The notes under the pieces were generated by a model. That model was not told where the DNA came from. It searched no databases and worked only from the letters and a program-made list of their open reading frames with translations. Shown in pieces: positions 38,045-47,359 of a DNA stretch of 47,359 bases (positions within the stretch are counted from its first letter, which is position 1; each line of letters begins with the position of its first letter). Origin of the DNA: Planctomycetota bacterium (lineage in GTDB: Bacteria > Planctomycetota > Brocadiia > Brocadiales > Scalinduaceae); assembly GCA_022570935.1 (NCBI GenBank), contig JACZYU010000003.1, forward strand, positions 1 through 47,359. Reading direction: 5' to 3'. Made by a program: the position numbers and the translations under genes.

Positions 38045-39961
38045 TTAAGATTGGCGAATCTCTTTTTCCGCTACTAAATTTTCCTTTTTAGATTTCTCGT
38101 TTTCTTCTTCTTTAAGGTTTAGGAGTTCAAGAATCTGATCGGCTTCCAACACTTCAACTTCCTCAAGCTTTTTGGCGAGAAGGTCCAGCTTGTCTCTGTT
38201 TTCTTCGATCAGCGATTTGGCTTTGGCGTAAGATTCTTTGATTATTCTTGAAACTTCTGAATCAATTTCTATTGCCGTTTTCTCACTGAACTCTTTTTCC
38301 TGGACCAGGTCATGCCCAAGAAAGACATTCTCCTGTTGCCTCCCGAATGTTTGTGGGCCAAGCGTTTTACTCATTCCAAATTTACATACATAATTACGGG
38401 CTAATTTTGTTATTCTTTCAAGATCGTTTTGCGCACCGGTGGATAACTCATTAAAGACTATTTCTTCAGCAGCACGGCCGGCAAGAAGGACGCATAAAGT
38501 ATCTAATATTTCAGATTCTTTGGTTAAATATTTGTCCTCGGTAGGAAGCTGTAATGTATAGCCAAGTGCTGCTGCACCCCTTGCTATAATCGATACCTTG
38601 TGTACCGGATCGGTATTAGGCAGCATTGCGGCTACCAATGTATGGCCTGATTCGTGATACGCCACTATGCTCTTTTCCGCATCACTTATTACCCTGCTTT
38701 TTCTTTCAGGACCAGCAATAACTCTTTCTAATGATTCTTCAAGTTCCTCCATTTCGACAAATTTCTTATCACGTCGAGCAGCAAGTAATGCAGCCTCATT
38801 AATAACATTTGCCAGGTCAGCGCCTGAGAAACCGGGAGTCCGTTTTGCTATTGTATTAAGGTTGCCGTTTGGTTCTACTTTAACGCCTTTTGCGTGTACC
38901 TTTAAGATAGCTTCTCTCCCTACTAGATCTGGTCTATCAATAGTTATGTGTCTGTCAAATCTCCCCGGACGAAGCAATGCAGTATCCAGGACGTCAGGCC
39001 TGTTAGTTGCTGCGATGATAATTACACCGCTATTTGAAGAGAAACCATCCATTTCAGCTAATAGCTGGTTAAGTGTTTGCTCTCGTTCATCATGGCCGCC
39101 GCCTACACCTGCGCCGCGTTGCCTTCCTACACTGTCAAGTTCATCAATAAATACTATGCAGGGGGCTTTCTTCTTAGCCTGTTCGAACATATCACGTACT
39201 CTTGCAGCACCCATTCCAACAAACATTTCTACAAAGTCAGACCCGATTATTGAGAAGAAAGGTACCCCCGATTCACCTGCAACTGCTCTTGCCAGAAGTG
39301 TTTTTCCTGTCCCTGGCGGTCCTACGAGTAAAACACCTTTTGGAATCTTTCCGCCAAGTTTCTGGAATTTTTGTGGGTACTTTAAGAATGCTATTATTTC
39401 TTGTAGTTCTTCCTTGGCTTCATCACAACCTGCAACATCGGCAAAAGTAGTTTTTTGTGCATCTTCTTCGGAATATAATTTAATCTTTGCCTTTCCGAAT
39501 GACATAAAAGGATTTCCCATTCCCCCGATTTTCTTTGATATGAAAAACCAGGCTATACCGATAATCGCAAATGGGAAAATCCACCACATTAACATATTCC
39601 TGAGAAAGTTATTTTCTACTTCACCCTTGAACTCAACATTTTTTGCTTCTAATTCGTTAACCAACTCAAGGTCCTGTACCGGAACAGTTACGAAGGCAAC
39701 AGGTTTGTTTTTTCCGGATGATGTACTATCGTAATGTCCTCTGATTATTTTTTCTCCTACAGAACAATCAATTATCTTCCCCTCACTTAAGTATGTCCTG
39801 AATTGGCTATAAGAGATTTCTCCGGCTTTAGGAGACATAAACATCTGAATAATATATAAAACCACAAGAAAAAGGAGAAGATATCCTATTGAGAAACCAG
39901 TCTTCTTGGATTTTAAATTCTTGGATAGTTTTCCAGGTGATTTTTTGTCTGTTTTTTTCAT
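38045..39961 (-). CDS. ftsH: ATP-dependent zinc metalloprotease FtsH
   Basis: FtsH degrades membrane and soluble proteins. The 638 residues have two membrane segments (residues about 24-44 and 110-130) around an extracytoplasmic domain, then the AAA+ domain with GPPGTGKT and [13 protein letters not shown], the [22 protein letters not shown] and the protease site HESGH (about residue 434). The C-terminal helices are charged. An in-frame ATG at 39961 is taken as the start. It is probably essential in this organism. Paralogues are usual in planctomycetes. Confidence 0.96.
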   Translation of the reverse strand: MKKTDKKSPGKLSKNLKSKKTGFSIGYLLLFLVVLYIIQMFMSPKAGEISYSQFRTYLSEGKIIDCSVGEKIIRGHYDSTSSGKNKPVAFVTVPVQDLELVNELEAKNVEFKGEVENNFLRNMLMWWIFPFAIIGIAWFFISKKIGGMGNPFMSFGKAKIKLYSEEDAQKTTFADVAGCDEAKEELQEIIAFLKYPQKFQKLGGKIPKGVLLVGPPGTGKTLLARAVAGESGVPFFSIIGSDFVEMFVGMGAARVRDMFEQAKKKAPCIVFIDELDSVGRQRGAGVGGGHDEREQTLNQLLAEMDGFSSNSGVIIIAATNRPDVLDTALLRPGRFDRHITIDRPDLVGREAILKVHAKGVKVEPNGNLNTIAKRTPGFSGADLANVINEAALLAARRDKKFVEMEELEESLERVIAGPERKSRVISDAEKSIVAYHESGHTLVAAMLPNTDPVHKVSIIARGAAALGYTLQLPTEDKYLTKESEILDTLCVLLAGRAAEEIVFNELSTGAQNDLERITKLARNYVCKFGMSKTLGPQTFGRQQENVFLGHDLVQEKEFSEKTAIEIDSEVSRIIKESYAKAKSLIEENRDKLDLLAKKLEEVEVLEADQILELLNLKEEENEKSKKENLVAEKEIRQS

Positions 39962-40148
39962 TTAATTGCTATTGGAATAAGTATTTATGATATAGTCTGT
40001 AAAAATATGTTATGTAAAGACATAAGTTTAAATTATATGACAATATTATTATGAAGTCAAAGCAATAAATGTTGTTGATGTGTCGTTGATGCTTGAGAAC
40101 AGCAAAAATTCTTTGTTAAAGAATTTCGGAGGGCTATATAGTACCTTT

Positions 40149-40180
40149 GTAAAAATATTTTGGCCAATTTTGGTTAAAAT
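40149..40180. repeat. Dispersed AT-rich repeat, copy 2
   Basis: GTAAAAATATTTTGGCCAAT and the bases after it repeat 5849-5879 with few changes. It lies about 45 bases from the tRNA-Pro 3' end. Confidence 0.4.
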
Positions 40181-40224
40181 CCTGTTCCGAGTCGTTCGGG
40201 TTAGGTTGTTATTATCAAAAATGA

Positions 40225-40300
40225 TCGGGGCGACTGGATTCGAACCAGCGACCTCTTGAACCCCATTCAAGTGCGCTAAGCCAAGCTGCGCTACGCCCCG
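40225..40300 (-). tRNA. tRNA-Pro (GGG)
   Basis: On the minus strand CGGGGCGTAGCGCAGCTTGG opens the gene. The anticodon stem CTTGA/TCAAG encloses ATGGGGT with anticodon GGG, and the T arm is GCTGG-TTCGAAT-CCAGT. The acceptor stem CGGGGCG/CGCCCCG is perfect. CCA is not encoded. Confidence 0.96.
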
Positions 40301-40538
40301 AAAACAAAGATTTATATGGTGTTTGATAGAATAGTTTTATCAAAATACATAAAAATAGATAGAAATTTTGATTAATGTTAGCTCATTATATCAAACTACT
40401 CCCAATCTTCAAGAATTTTCGTACAACCCTTTTTCTCTTAACTACCCTTTGTATAGAAACTTAGAAATTTTCGGATGAAAATTAGGCGTTATTACGCTAA
40501 AGCTTACCTATTTTATAATAAATTTGGTGAAATAACTG

Positions 40539-40567
40539 TTGATTTTCATTGCTAAATATTATATATT
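40539..40567 (+). promoter_or_regulatory. Candidate promoter of the phosphatase-kinase pair
   Basis: TTGATT (40539-40544) and TATATT (40562-40567) are 17 bases apart. Nothing else is seen in the AT-rich gap 40301-40674. Confidence 0.45.
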
Positions 40568-40674
40568 GTACTTGGAACTGATATCACTACAATATGTAGC
40601 AGGATTGATTCATTGCGAACACCCACACCAAGACATTAACTATATACACAAATCTTTAACAATTGATCTTGAAA

Positions 40675-41541
40675 ATGCAGGAAAAGAAAGCTACGGGGTC
40701 AAAGAGAGGTATCAAATTTGATGCTTTGTCAGAAAGCATTTCTGGAATAAACAAGAATAGGAAAGTAAATGAAGATTATAAATACATAGATAATGAAAGA
40801 AACATATTCGTTATTGCTGATGGGCTGGGAGGGCATGGAAATGGAAGCGAGGCCAGCAGGATTACAGTACAAACAGTTGCTTATAGATTAACAAAATTGT
40901 ATGAAAGACTTAAAGAGAAAGATTACCCTCCAGAAAAGATTCAAGAAGGAATTAAAGGTGTTATTGAATATACTAATTCCCAGATAATGTATCCAATAGC
41001 AGAATTTTCAAAAGATTTACAAAATTTTGGAACAACATTGGTATCCTTTTTTTGTCATAATGGTATCGCCTACCTCCACAACGTCGGAGATTCTCACGCC
41101 TTTTCGTATGGAAACAATCATCTATATAGGGCAAATTCCTTGTCCCAGTTGACCCAGGATGACAGAATAAAAAACGGACATAATGGATGTAGTAAAGAAG
41201 AACTTAAGATTCACTCAATAAATGCAAGATTAAAACAATATATTGGAAATGAACACATTAAAGTTCACTCTAATAGAGTTAATGTATATGATAATGATAT
41301 ATTCTTGCTGACAACAGATGGGATTTTAGATCCTGTTTCCAGAGTAGAAATAGCCGAGATTATCAGTGAAGAAAAATTTGAAGATATTCCTGACAAGTTA
41401 GTAAATAGAGCAAACCATCCTATTTTAGTGCCTTTATTTTATTCAAAATATAAGGGGGTTTCTATTAATACTGCACAAAAAATATTGGCAGGAAAAGATG
41501 ATATAACATTTATTTTGCTGAAAGCCAGGGAGGTTAATTAA
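40675..41541 (+). CDS. PP2C-type serine/threonine protein phosphatase
   Basis: The protein is 288 residues from ATG 40675; TTG at 40663 would add four. PP2C motifs are present: NRKVNEDYKYI, FVIADGLGGHGNGSEAS, FGTTLVSFF, LHNVGDSHAFSY, FLLTTDGILD and GKDDITFILLK. The Asp residues that hold two metals are all conserved. It removes phosphate from Ser/Thr, most likely on the products of the kinase encoded 1 base downstream. The pair resembles the PppA/PpkA or Stp/Stk arrangements. No ribosome binding site is clear. Confidence 0.9.
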   Translation: MQEKKATGSKRGIKFDALSESISGINKNRKVNEDYKYIDNERNIFVIADGLGGHGNGSEASRITVQTVAYRLTKLYERLKEKDYPPEKIQEGIKGVIEYTNSQIMYPIAEFSKDLQNFGTTLVSFFCHNGIAYLHNVGDSHAFSYGNNHLYRANSLSQLTQDDRIKNGHNGCSKEELKIHSINARLKQYIGNEHIKVHSNRVNVYDNDIFLLTTDGILDPVSRVEIAEIISEEKFEDIPDKLVNRANHPILVPLFYSKYKGVSINTAQKILAGKDDITFILLKAREVN

Positions 41542-41542
41542 C

Positions 41543-42910
41543 GTGGAACCTGATGAATTAGAAGATTATTTTTCAGATAAATTCAGCAGCATTTCAGTTA
41601 AAACCAGTGGGACTTTGGCGGATATAGCAGCGGCTGTAGTAAGCAAACCATTTTTTGGTCTTAAAGAAGGGGATACCGTTGCCTTAAAATCACCAAAGGA
41701 ACCTTGTAAGTCGTCTATAGAAAGATTTATACGGGAAGCAGAAATATTAGAGATGCTTATGAAGCAGAAAGTTCCTGAAATAATAACATATTATGGTTGT
41801 CTTACAACACCTGAAGGAGTTCCTGTCCTGGTTGAAGAAATGGCCGATCATAATCTTACTTTATTAAGGAGAAGAAAGTATAAGGAAGATTTCCCTGAAG
41901 CCTTAATGGACTCTATAATGGAAAGAATAGCGAAAGGATTGTCATCTCTTCATGGTTTGAATGAAGGACAGGGATATTTACATAGAGACATAAAACCTTC
42001 GAACATATATCTGTTTTATGGTGGATTGGCTAAACTTGGAGATTTTGGAAGTGCGGGATTAAATATTCAGGGAAGACTGGGAGAAGCTGATCTTGGGAAA
42101 GGCACTTCTTCCGGGGGTGCTCATGGAACACCAAACTATTCCGCACCAGAAACGTTGGGATATAGGAAAATATATAGTGTAAGCAGTGAAATATACTCTC
42201 TGGGCTGCGTTGGGTTCTATTTAATTGCAGGCAAAACACCATTTGATGATTTAGGACTGGAAAACAATTATGCGGAATTAAAGAATGCGAAATTAGGAGG
42301 GCGGGGGCATGAAGGTTATATTGATAGTACTATAGAACTGTTGGTAAGAAGAAAGAAGGTATCTGATCATAAAATAAAAGCTGTCAGAAAAGCTTTAGAC
42401 CCAAATCCTTTAAATAGACAAAAATCAGTTGATGAGTTTTTATTAGAGTATCAATTTGGAGCAGAAAACGCAATCTTAAGGAGAGGGCTTGGGAAGATCC
42501 AGAATTTGCTTGATAAAACATTCGATACAAATAGTGATGCGACGCCGATAGAAATCGTAGATGCATTTCTGTATGAATACGAAAGAATGCAAAAGCATAA
42601 ACAAAAATTCAATCTTAGAACTGACATACCTGAAAATGTAAGAGATCTTTTAGAACAAAGAGCTGACAAAGATTATGATAATTTGCGTAAATATCTTGAT
42701 ACAGAAAAGGGCTGGGCTAAAACAGATTTACCTTCTAAAGAAAAAGTAGCAGAAAGAAAAAGGTATGTAGAGGATTTATTTGTATTGATTTTTTGTTGGG
42801 GGAATAGCATTAGGGATAAGTTTATTTCTGACAAATCTGTTTCAAGAGTTAGGCCGGGTACAATGAGCAAGGAATTTTTTGAAAGATGGTATAAGGCATA
42901 CTTTAAATAA
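41543..42910 (+). CDS. Serine/threonine protein kinase with helical C-terminal domain
   Basis: The start is GTG at 41543, directly after the phosphatase stop. Kinase motifs: Lys49 (TVALKSP), Glu67 (FIREAEIL), HRDIKPSN (Asp149, Asn154), GDFGSAG (Asp167), TPNYSAPETLG and SSEIYSLGCVGFYLIAGKTPF. The Gly-rich loop is weak: no GxGxxG is seen in SVKTSGTLADIAAAVV. From about residue 305 a charged helical domain of 150 residues follows, with EYERMQKHKQKFNLRTDIPE and DRFISDK-like parts, not recognised. No transmembrane segment is present, unlike many PASTA-type kinases, so it is cytoplasmic. Confidence 0.9.
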   Translation: MEPDELEDYFSDKFSSISVKTSGTLADIAAAVVSKPFFGLKEGDTVALKSPKEPCKSSIERFIREAEILEMLMKQKVPEIITYYGCLTTPEGVPVLVEEMADHNLTLLRRRKYKEDFPEALMDSIMERIAKGLSSLHGLNEGQGYLHRDIKPSNIYLFYGGLAKLGDFGSAGLNIQGRLGEADLGKGTSSGGAHGTPNYSAPETLGYRKIYSVSSEIYSLGCVGFYLIAGKTPFDDLGLENNYAELKNAKLGGRGHEGYIDSTIELLVRRKKVSDHKIKAVRKALDPNPLNRQKSVDEFLLEYQFGAENAILRRGLGKIQNLLDKTFDTNSDATPIEIVDAFLYEYERMQKHKQKFNLRTDIPENVRDLLEQRADKDYDNLRKYLDTEKGWAKTDLPSKEKVAERKRYVEDLFVLIFCWGNSIRDKFISDKSVSRVRPGTMSKEFFERWYKAYFK

Positions 42911-43193
42911 ATTGATTGACTCTACTGTCATGTGAGAGTAGCATACATTTGTAGACAAACTGTAACCAACTCCGACGTAACTAACCAGACGCATCACGGT
43001 AATCACTAATATAAGTAAAATTGTAACTTATTGCAAAACAAGTTATAGTGAAACAACAGACATAAAACCAGACCGTTTTACGAAATATCAAGAGGACTGT
43101 TTTTATAAATGGGGTTTATGTGACCAGCCGTCCGAACAGGCTTGGCACGACCACTATTTATTAAATTTAAGTCAATAAAATATTATACTAATT

Positions 43194-44516
43194 ATGAATC
43201 AGATTGCAGGTGTTGACGGTTTTAATATAATGAATAATTTGCGCTTGGTTATTATTGCTGCAATATTTATTGGTATTATTATTGTGCTTCTCTTAAATAG
43301 GATTCTAGGGTCTCGGAGAGGGGTAAAACAAAAAAATATGCAAACAGTGAATCCATCTGATGATAGTAGCCGTGAAGAACGACATACTCCTGGTGTTGTA
43401 GACGATTTTTTTGGTGTGGAAGAGTCTATGGAAAAAGAAAAAAGTAAAGGTAGTGAAAGTACCGCTGAGTCAGGAGTGGAAATAGAGGGCCAGCCAGTTG
43501 TTAATTACGAAAAAATTGAGGCAGATTTAAAAGCCATAAGGGACGAAGTTACTACAAAAATTGAAGGGTTAATTTTAAAGGTAGAGGCGGCAGAAAAGTC
43601 AGTTTTAAATAAAATAGAAGATGTTATTGACGTGAAAATTCAAGAGGCATCAAATAAGATTAATGATAGGATCGCCGAAGTGCTTAGAACTCAAAGAAAT
43701 TCAATCACTTCGGTTTCAGAGGAACGGGTGGATTCCTTGCGTAAGGAAGAAGTACCGGCAGATATATTGCCTTCTGACAATACGGTAATGTCGGAAGAAA
43801 TAAAAGAGAAAGAGCAGACTGATACAATTGCACCATCAGGGGAAATTGAGGGAAATATATCAGAAGGAGATGTAGGAGAATCGGTTGATTTTGATATACA
43901 GAAACTTTTGGAAGAAGAGCCTGTTGGTATGTCATCCTTTGAAGAACCCAAAGAGTTAGAAGCAGAAGTTGAATTTGAGGAGAAAAAGGAAAGAGATTTG
44001 GGTGCGCCAGTTAGAGATAATAATATTTTGGAGAAGCTAGATGGTTCTTTACAAATGGAGGAAGATCCTTTTGATATTTTACCTTCTGATGAGTCTAAAA
44101 CTGTAGCTGAAGAGAAAAAGGAAAGAGATTTAGAGGTGTCGTCTGAAGTTAAAAAAGATGTAAAAGTTGATGAAAAAGAACCGATAGAGGCCATTACTTC
44201 AACAGGGGAAATTGAGGAAAATATATCAGAGGGAAACTTTGGGGAATCGGTTGATTTTGATATAGAGAAACTTTTGGAGGAAGAGCCTGTTGGTATATCA
44301 TTTACGGAAGAGTCCAGGGAAGTAGTAGAAGAAAAGGTAGAAGAAGGAAAGCCGACAGAGATTATTACTTCATCAGGGGAGACTGAGAAAAAGGTATCAG
44401 AGAAAGCAAGGGGTGAAGAGGCAGAAGAGAAAAAGCAATCTACTGGAGAAACCGTTGACTTTGATATACAAGAGTTTTTAGAAGAATTAGGAACTCCTCC
44501 TTCAGAAAAAGAATGA
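43194..44516 (+). CDS. Membrane-anchored acidic repeat protein, unknown function
   Basis: The 440-residue protein has one membrane segment (residues 16-36, LRLVIIAAIFIGIIIVLLLN) followed by basic SRRGVKQK, so most of it is likely cytoplasmic. A coiled coil lies near residues 100-165 (IEADLKAIRDEVTTKIEGLI). Then come acidic repeats: SGEIEGNISEGDVGESVDFD/IQKLLEEEPVG, TGEIEENISEGNFGESVDFD/IEKLLEEEPVG and a third, weaker one ending TVDFDIQEFLEELG. DILPSD also occurs twice. The VDFDI(Q/E) unit may be a docking motif. It follows the kinase by 283 bases on the same strand and could be a substrate or scaffold for it (inference). Confidence 0.75.
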   Translation: MNQIAGVDGFNIMNNLRLVIIAAIFIGIIIVLLLNRILGSRRGVKQKNMQTVNPSDDSSREERHTPGVVDDFFGVEESMEKEKSKGSESTAESGVEIEGQPVVNYEKIEADLKAIRDEVTTKIEGLILKVEAAEKSVLNKIEDVIDVKIQEASNKINDRIAEVLRTQRNSITSVSEERVDSLRKEEVPADILPSDNTVMSEEIKEKEQTDTIAPSGEIEGNISEGDVGESVDFDIQKLLEEEPVGMSSFEEPKELEAEVEFEEKKERDLGAPVRDNNILEKLDGSLQMEEDPFDILPSDESKTVAEEKKERDLEVSSEVKKDVKVDEKEPIEAITSTGEIEENISEGNFGESVDFDIEKLLEEEPVGISFTEESREVVEEKVEEGKPTEIITSSGETEKKVSEKARGEEAEEKKQSTGETVDFDIQEFLEELGTPPSEKE

Positions 44517-44561
44517 TACTGATTTAAGGAGTTCGTAGATATATGATATGATCGGGTAATT

Positions 44562-45590
44562 CTATTTCGGATATATGTCTTCTATTTCCGATTTTGGTTC
44601 ACGAACCATCAGCTCATTTACAGCCGTAATTGGATCTTTATCTTCAAAAAGTACATTGTAGATTTCTTTTGTAATAGGCATTTCAACATTGTATTTATTT
44701 GCTAATTTGCAGACCGATTTTGTAGTCAATATTCCTTCCGCTACCTGATCCATCTCTTCCAGTATTTGGGATAATTTCTTGCCTTTGGCAATTTGTTCGC
44801 CTACCAGACGATTCCTGCCGTAGGGACTAACGCAAGTGGTTATTAAATCTCCAAGTCCCGCAAGCCCTGAGAATGTGTCTCTCTGGCCGCCCATCGCAAC
44901 TCCCAGACGCATCATTTCTGCCAGTCCTCTGGTTATCAGAGCTGCTTTTGAATTATCTCCAAAGCCGAGTCCGTCACAGATTCCTGCCGCAATTGCGATG
45001 ACATTTTTAACTGACGTTCCAATTTCCACGCCTATTACATCGGTATTTGTGTAAACGCGAAACCGTTCTGTTATAAAGATACCCTGAATTTCTTTTGCCA
45101 GTTTTATGTCTTTGCATGCAATCACAACTGTTGTTGGTAATTTCCTTGCTACTTCTTCTGCATGGCTTGGTCCCAGGAGCAGTGCAATAGGCTGTTCACC
45201 CAACACGTCTCTAAGTATTTCACTGCCGCGCATGAGTGTTTCGTTTTCGATACCTTTTATTACGCTTATAATTGGTGTTCCCGGGAGATAATGACTTTTT
45301 AATGGCTGGATGGTTTTCCTGACATAAGGTGTTGGTATGGCGATAACTATAAGATCGGTTTCAATTTGTGCTTTTGCAATATCTGAAGTTATTTTTAAGT
45401 CAGATGGGATTTCGATGCCTTTGAGATATTTTTTGTTTTCTCTGTGTTTCTTTAAGTATTCAACATAGTCAGGTGTTGAACCCCAGAGCGTAACATTGTG
45501 TCCCTTGTTGTGTAATACAATCGAAAGTGCAGTGCCCCATCCTCCTGTGCCCAGGACTGATATTTTCTTTTTGATTTCTTTGTTATCCAT
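44562..45590 (-). CDS. gpsA: Glycerol-3-phosphate dehydrogenase (NAD(P)+)
   Basis: GpsA makes sn-glycerol 3-phosphate for phospholipids. The 342 residues start with the Rossmann loop ISVLGTGGWGTALSIVLHNK. They continue with SVIKGIEN, LLGPSHAEEVARKLPTTVV, the catalytic Lys in EIGTSVKNVIAIAAGICDGL and the GLGDLITTC-SPYGRNR C-terminal signature. Length is normal. It is on the same strand as glyA, 78 bases downstream of it. Confidence 0.96.
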   Translation of the reverse strand: MDNKEIKKKISVLGTGGWGTALSIVLHNKGHNVTLWGSTPDYVEYLKKHRENKKYLKGIEIPSDLKITSDIAKAQIETDLIVIAIPTPYVRKTIQPLKSHYLPGTPIISVIKGIENETLMRGSEILRDVLGEQPIALLLGPSHAEEVARKLPTTVVIACKDIKLAKEIQGIFITERFRVYTNTDVIGVEIGTSVKNVIAIAAGICDGLGFGDNSKAALITRGLAEMMRLGVAMGGQRDTFSGLAGLGDLITTCVSPYGRNRLVGEQIAKGKKLSQILEEMDQVAEGILTTKSVCKLANKYNVEMPITKEIYNVLFEDKDPITAVNELMVREPKSEIEDIYPK

Positions 45591-45668
45591 AGAAAGCTTA
45601 GTTACTCTGTATCGATGTGTTGAATAATAAGTTGTTAGTTTCAGGCAGGAAAAGCTTTAGCTGATTAT

Positions 45669-46925
45669 TTAACTTACTAAAGCTGTGTCGTCACTATAGA
45701 TTGGGAAAGTGGCACATAATTTTACAACCTCACTTTTAATTGTCCTTAATTTATTGTCATCTCCACGCCCATTGAGTGCGCTATCAATCCAATTTGCAAT
45801 CTGACACATTTCAGGTTCTTTCATACCGCGTGTCGTAACTGAAGGAGTACCCATCCTTATTCCACTCGGATTGTTTGCGGTGCCTTTATCAAAGGGGATC
45901 ATATTCCTATTGAGGACAATACCTGCCTTTTCCAGAGTTTTCTGTGCTTCAATCCCTGAGATATTTTTATTTGAAAGGTCTACAAGGAAAAGATGGTTGT
46001 CTGTCCCTCCGGAAACTATTTTGTAGTCTTTATCTTTCAGTTCATTTGCTAACTTTTTTGCATTTTTAAGTGTTTGAATCTGAGCTTCTCTGAATTCCTC
46101 GGTTTTAGCTTCCTTAAATGCTACGGCCTTTGCAGCAATTACGTGCATTAATGGTCCGCCCTGAATTCCCGGAAAAATAAACTGGTCTATTTTTGAAGCA
46201 TATTTAGACTTGCAGAGTATTAACCCTCCTCTAGGGCCTCTGAGTGTTTTGTGGGTTGAGGTAGTTACAAAGTCGGCATAAGGTACAGGATCCTGATGTA
46301 CTCCTGCCACGATCAGGCCTGCTATATGAGCAATGTCTGCCAGGAAAAGCGCACCGACTTCATCTGCAATTTCTTTAAATTTTGCAAAATCAAGTTCTCG
46401 CGGATAAGCGCTGGCCCCTGCTATTACCAGATCCGGATTAGTTTTCTTTGCAATCGCCCTTATTTCGTCATAATCAATATATCCCGTTTTTTCGCTTACT
46501 CCATATGTTATATTCTCGTAAAATTGGCCTGAGAAATTCTTTTTGAAACCGTGTGTAAGGTGTCCGCCATGTGAAAGATCCATACTCAATATCTTATTTC
46601 CTGGAGTAAGTGAAGAAAACAAGACTGCCATATTTGCTTGAGAGCCGGAATGTGGCTGGACATTAGCGTGCTCTGCCCCGAAAATATCCATTGCCCGTTC
46701 GATGGCAAGTTTTTCGGCTAGGTCTACCTTTCCGCATCCTGCATACCAACGCTTGCCAGGATAACCTTCAGCGTATTTATTAGTCATTATTGAACCTTGT
46801 GCCTGCATTACGGCAGTACTGCAATAATTTTCCGAAGCAATAAGTTCAACGTGACTTTGTTGTCTTTCTAATTCATCGCTGATTGCAGCGAATATTTCAG
46901 GATCAGTATTTTCTAAAGTATTCAT
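45669..46925 (-). CDS. glyA: Serine hydroxymethyltransferase
   Basis: GlyA converts serine to glycine and feeds one-carbon units to tetrahydrofolate. The 418-residue protein has the family N-terminus (HVELIASENYCSTAVMQAQG), LSHGGHLTHG and the PLP lysine in TTSTHKTLRGPRGG (about residue 229). It also has FPGIQGGPLMHVIAAKAVAF. The C-terminus contains GIRMGTPSVTTRGM. The length is typical. prfB lies 33 bases upstream on the same strand. Confidence 0.97.
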   Translation of the reverse strand: MNTLENTDPEIFAAISDELERQQSHVELIASENYCSTAVMQAQGSIMTNKYAEGYPGKRWYAGCGKVDLAEKLAIERAMDIFGAEHANVQPHSGSQANMAVLFSSLTPGNKILSMDLSHGGHLTHGFKKNFSGQFYENITYGVSEKTGYIDYDEIRAIAKKTNPDLVIAGASAYPRELDFAKFKEIADEVGALFLADIAHIAGLIVAGVHQDPVPYADFVTTSTHKTLRGPRGGLILCKSKYASKIDQFIFPGIQGGPLMHVIAAKAVAFKEAKTEEFREAQIQTLKNAKKLANELKDKDYKIVSGGTDNHLFLVDLSNKNISGIEAQKTLEKAGIVLNRNMIPFDKGTANNPSGIRMGTPSVTTRGMKEPEMCQIANWIDSALNGRGDDNKLRTIKSEVVKLCATFPIYSDDTALVS

Positions 46926-46958
46926 AATTTTAAAACCTATAAAGATATTCGATAAATT

Positions 46959-47359
46959 CTATTTGCCAATCTTCCATTTCAAGTATGCTGTAAGAAAACT
47001 ATCAATTTCACCATCAAGGAATGCTTGTGTTTTAGGGGTCTCTTCTCCTGTTCTCAGGTCTTTTATCATTGTGTAAGGCTGAAGAACATAAGACCTTATT
47101 TGATGGCCCCACGCAATCTCACCCTTTTCATCATATGCATTTGCAAACTCTTTCTCAAGCTCTTTCTCTTTTAGTTGATACAATTTCGACTTTAACATCT
47201 TTAAGGCTGTGCTTCTATTCTTGTGTTGAGATCTGTCGTTCTGGCACTGCGCTACTATACCGGTTGGTATATGCGTAATCCTGACAGCAGAAGATGTTTT
47301 GTTAACGTGTTGGCCTCCAGCACCGGAAGCACGGTAAGTATCAACTCTTAAATCTTTTT
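46959..47359 (-). CDS. prfB: Peptide chain release factor 2, C-terminal part (runs off the window edge)
   Basis: The frame is open at the window end and reads [20 protein letters not shown], then [20 protein letters not shown] and [23 protein letters not shown] (complement of 47310-47318) is the catalytic motif that triggers hydrolysis of peptidyl-tRNA. [17 protein letters not shown] is the RF2 wording. The C-terminal end has [23 protein letters not shown]. The recognition domain and any frameshift site near the 5' end lie outside the window. Confidence 0.94.
   Translation of the reverse strand, partial: KDLRVDTYRASGAGGQHVNKTSSAVRITHIPTGIVAQCQNDRSQHKNRSTALKMLKSKLYQLKEKELEKEFANAYDEKGEIAWGHQIRSYVLQPYTMIKDLRTGEETPKTQAFLDGEIDSFLTAYLKWKIGK

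Noticed and set aside
38667-39734. 355-codon frame antisense to ftsH
   Set aside because: It mirrors a well-conserved gene and has Ser/Pro-rich composition typical of an antisense shadow.

Overview
The window comes from an anammox planctomycete, most likely a 'Candidatus Scalindua' species. The 16S gene carries, at 16353-16370, the exact complement of the general anammox probe Amx368 as I recall it. At 16808-16829 it carries the exact complement of the Scalindua-type probe BS820, and not of the Kuenenia/Brocadia probe Amx820. The gene content agrees: bacterial topoisomerase VI, a membrane pyrophosphatase with an N-terminal extension, GatCAB, several TPR proteins, AT-rich spacers and frequent TTG starts.

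Layout. 1-3240 is a graveyard of mobile elements and broken genes: the 5' end of an IS630-type transposase, a dGTPase fragment cut by an IS1634-type element (334-2296), the 3' end of a sigma-54 activator gene, and a small zinc-finger gene. 3717-7230 encodes an ABC-2 exporter (ATPase plus permease) and a membrane-anchored helical protein. 7244-9610 is hppA. 9685-11565 holds a zinc-ribbon protein, rsfS (with no ordinary start codon) and a Phd/VapC toxin-antitoxin pair, separated by many hairpins. 11562-14926 on the minus strand is an operon amzA - top6B - top6A. Two small minus-strand genes with their own promoter follow (15113-15458).

15976-21223 is a complete rRNA operon (16S - tRNA-Ile - tRNA-Ala - 23S - 5S) with an upstream promoter and a strong terminator. 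After it come fur, rpmB, gatC, gatA, gatB, a divergent histone-fold gene and proB (21461-27088). 27223-29858 has a DUF433/DUF5615 toxin-antitoxin-like pair lying between two copies of the pyrF 3' end, then pyrF itself (frameshifted in a run of ten A) and trpG/pabA. 30318-38023 is the translation cluster nusA - infB - ylxP - rbfA, followed by hisG, a secreted TPR protein and yebC. ftsH and tRNA-Pro follow on the minus strand. 40675-44516 has a PP2C phosphatase, a Ser/Thr kinase and a membrane-anchored acidic repeat protein. The window ends with minus-strand gpsA, glyA and the 3' part of prfB.

Themes. Two archaeal-type chromatin functions lie within about 14 kb: topoisomerase VI (co-transcribed with an archaemetzincin that has a signal peptide) and a single histone-fold protein. 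The intergenic spaces are rich in small palindromic repeats, some present in more than one copy. Two genes have expression oddities that may be real or may be sequence errors: rsfS (ATA or ACG start) and pyrF (homopolymer frameshift).
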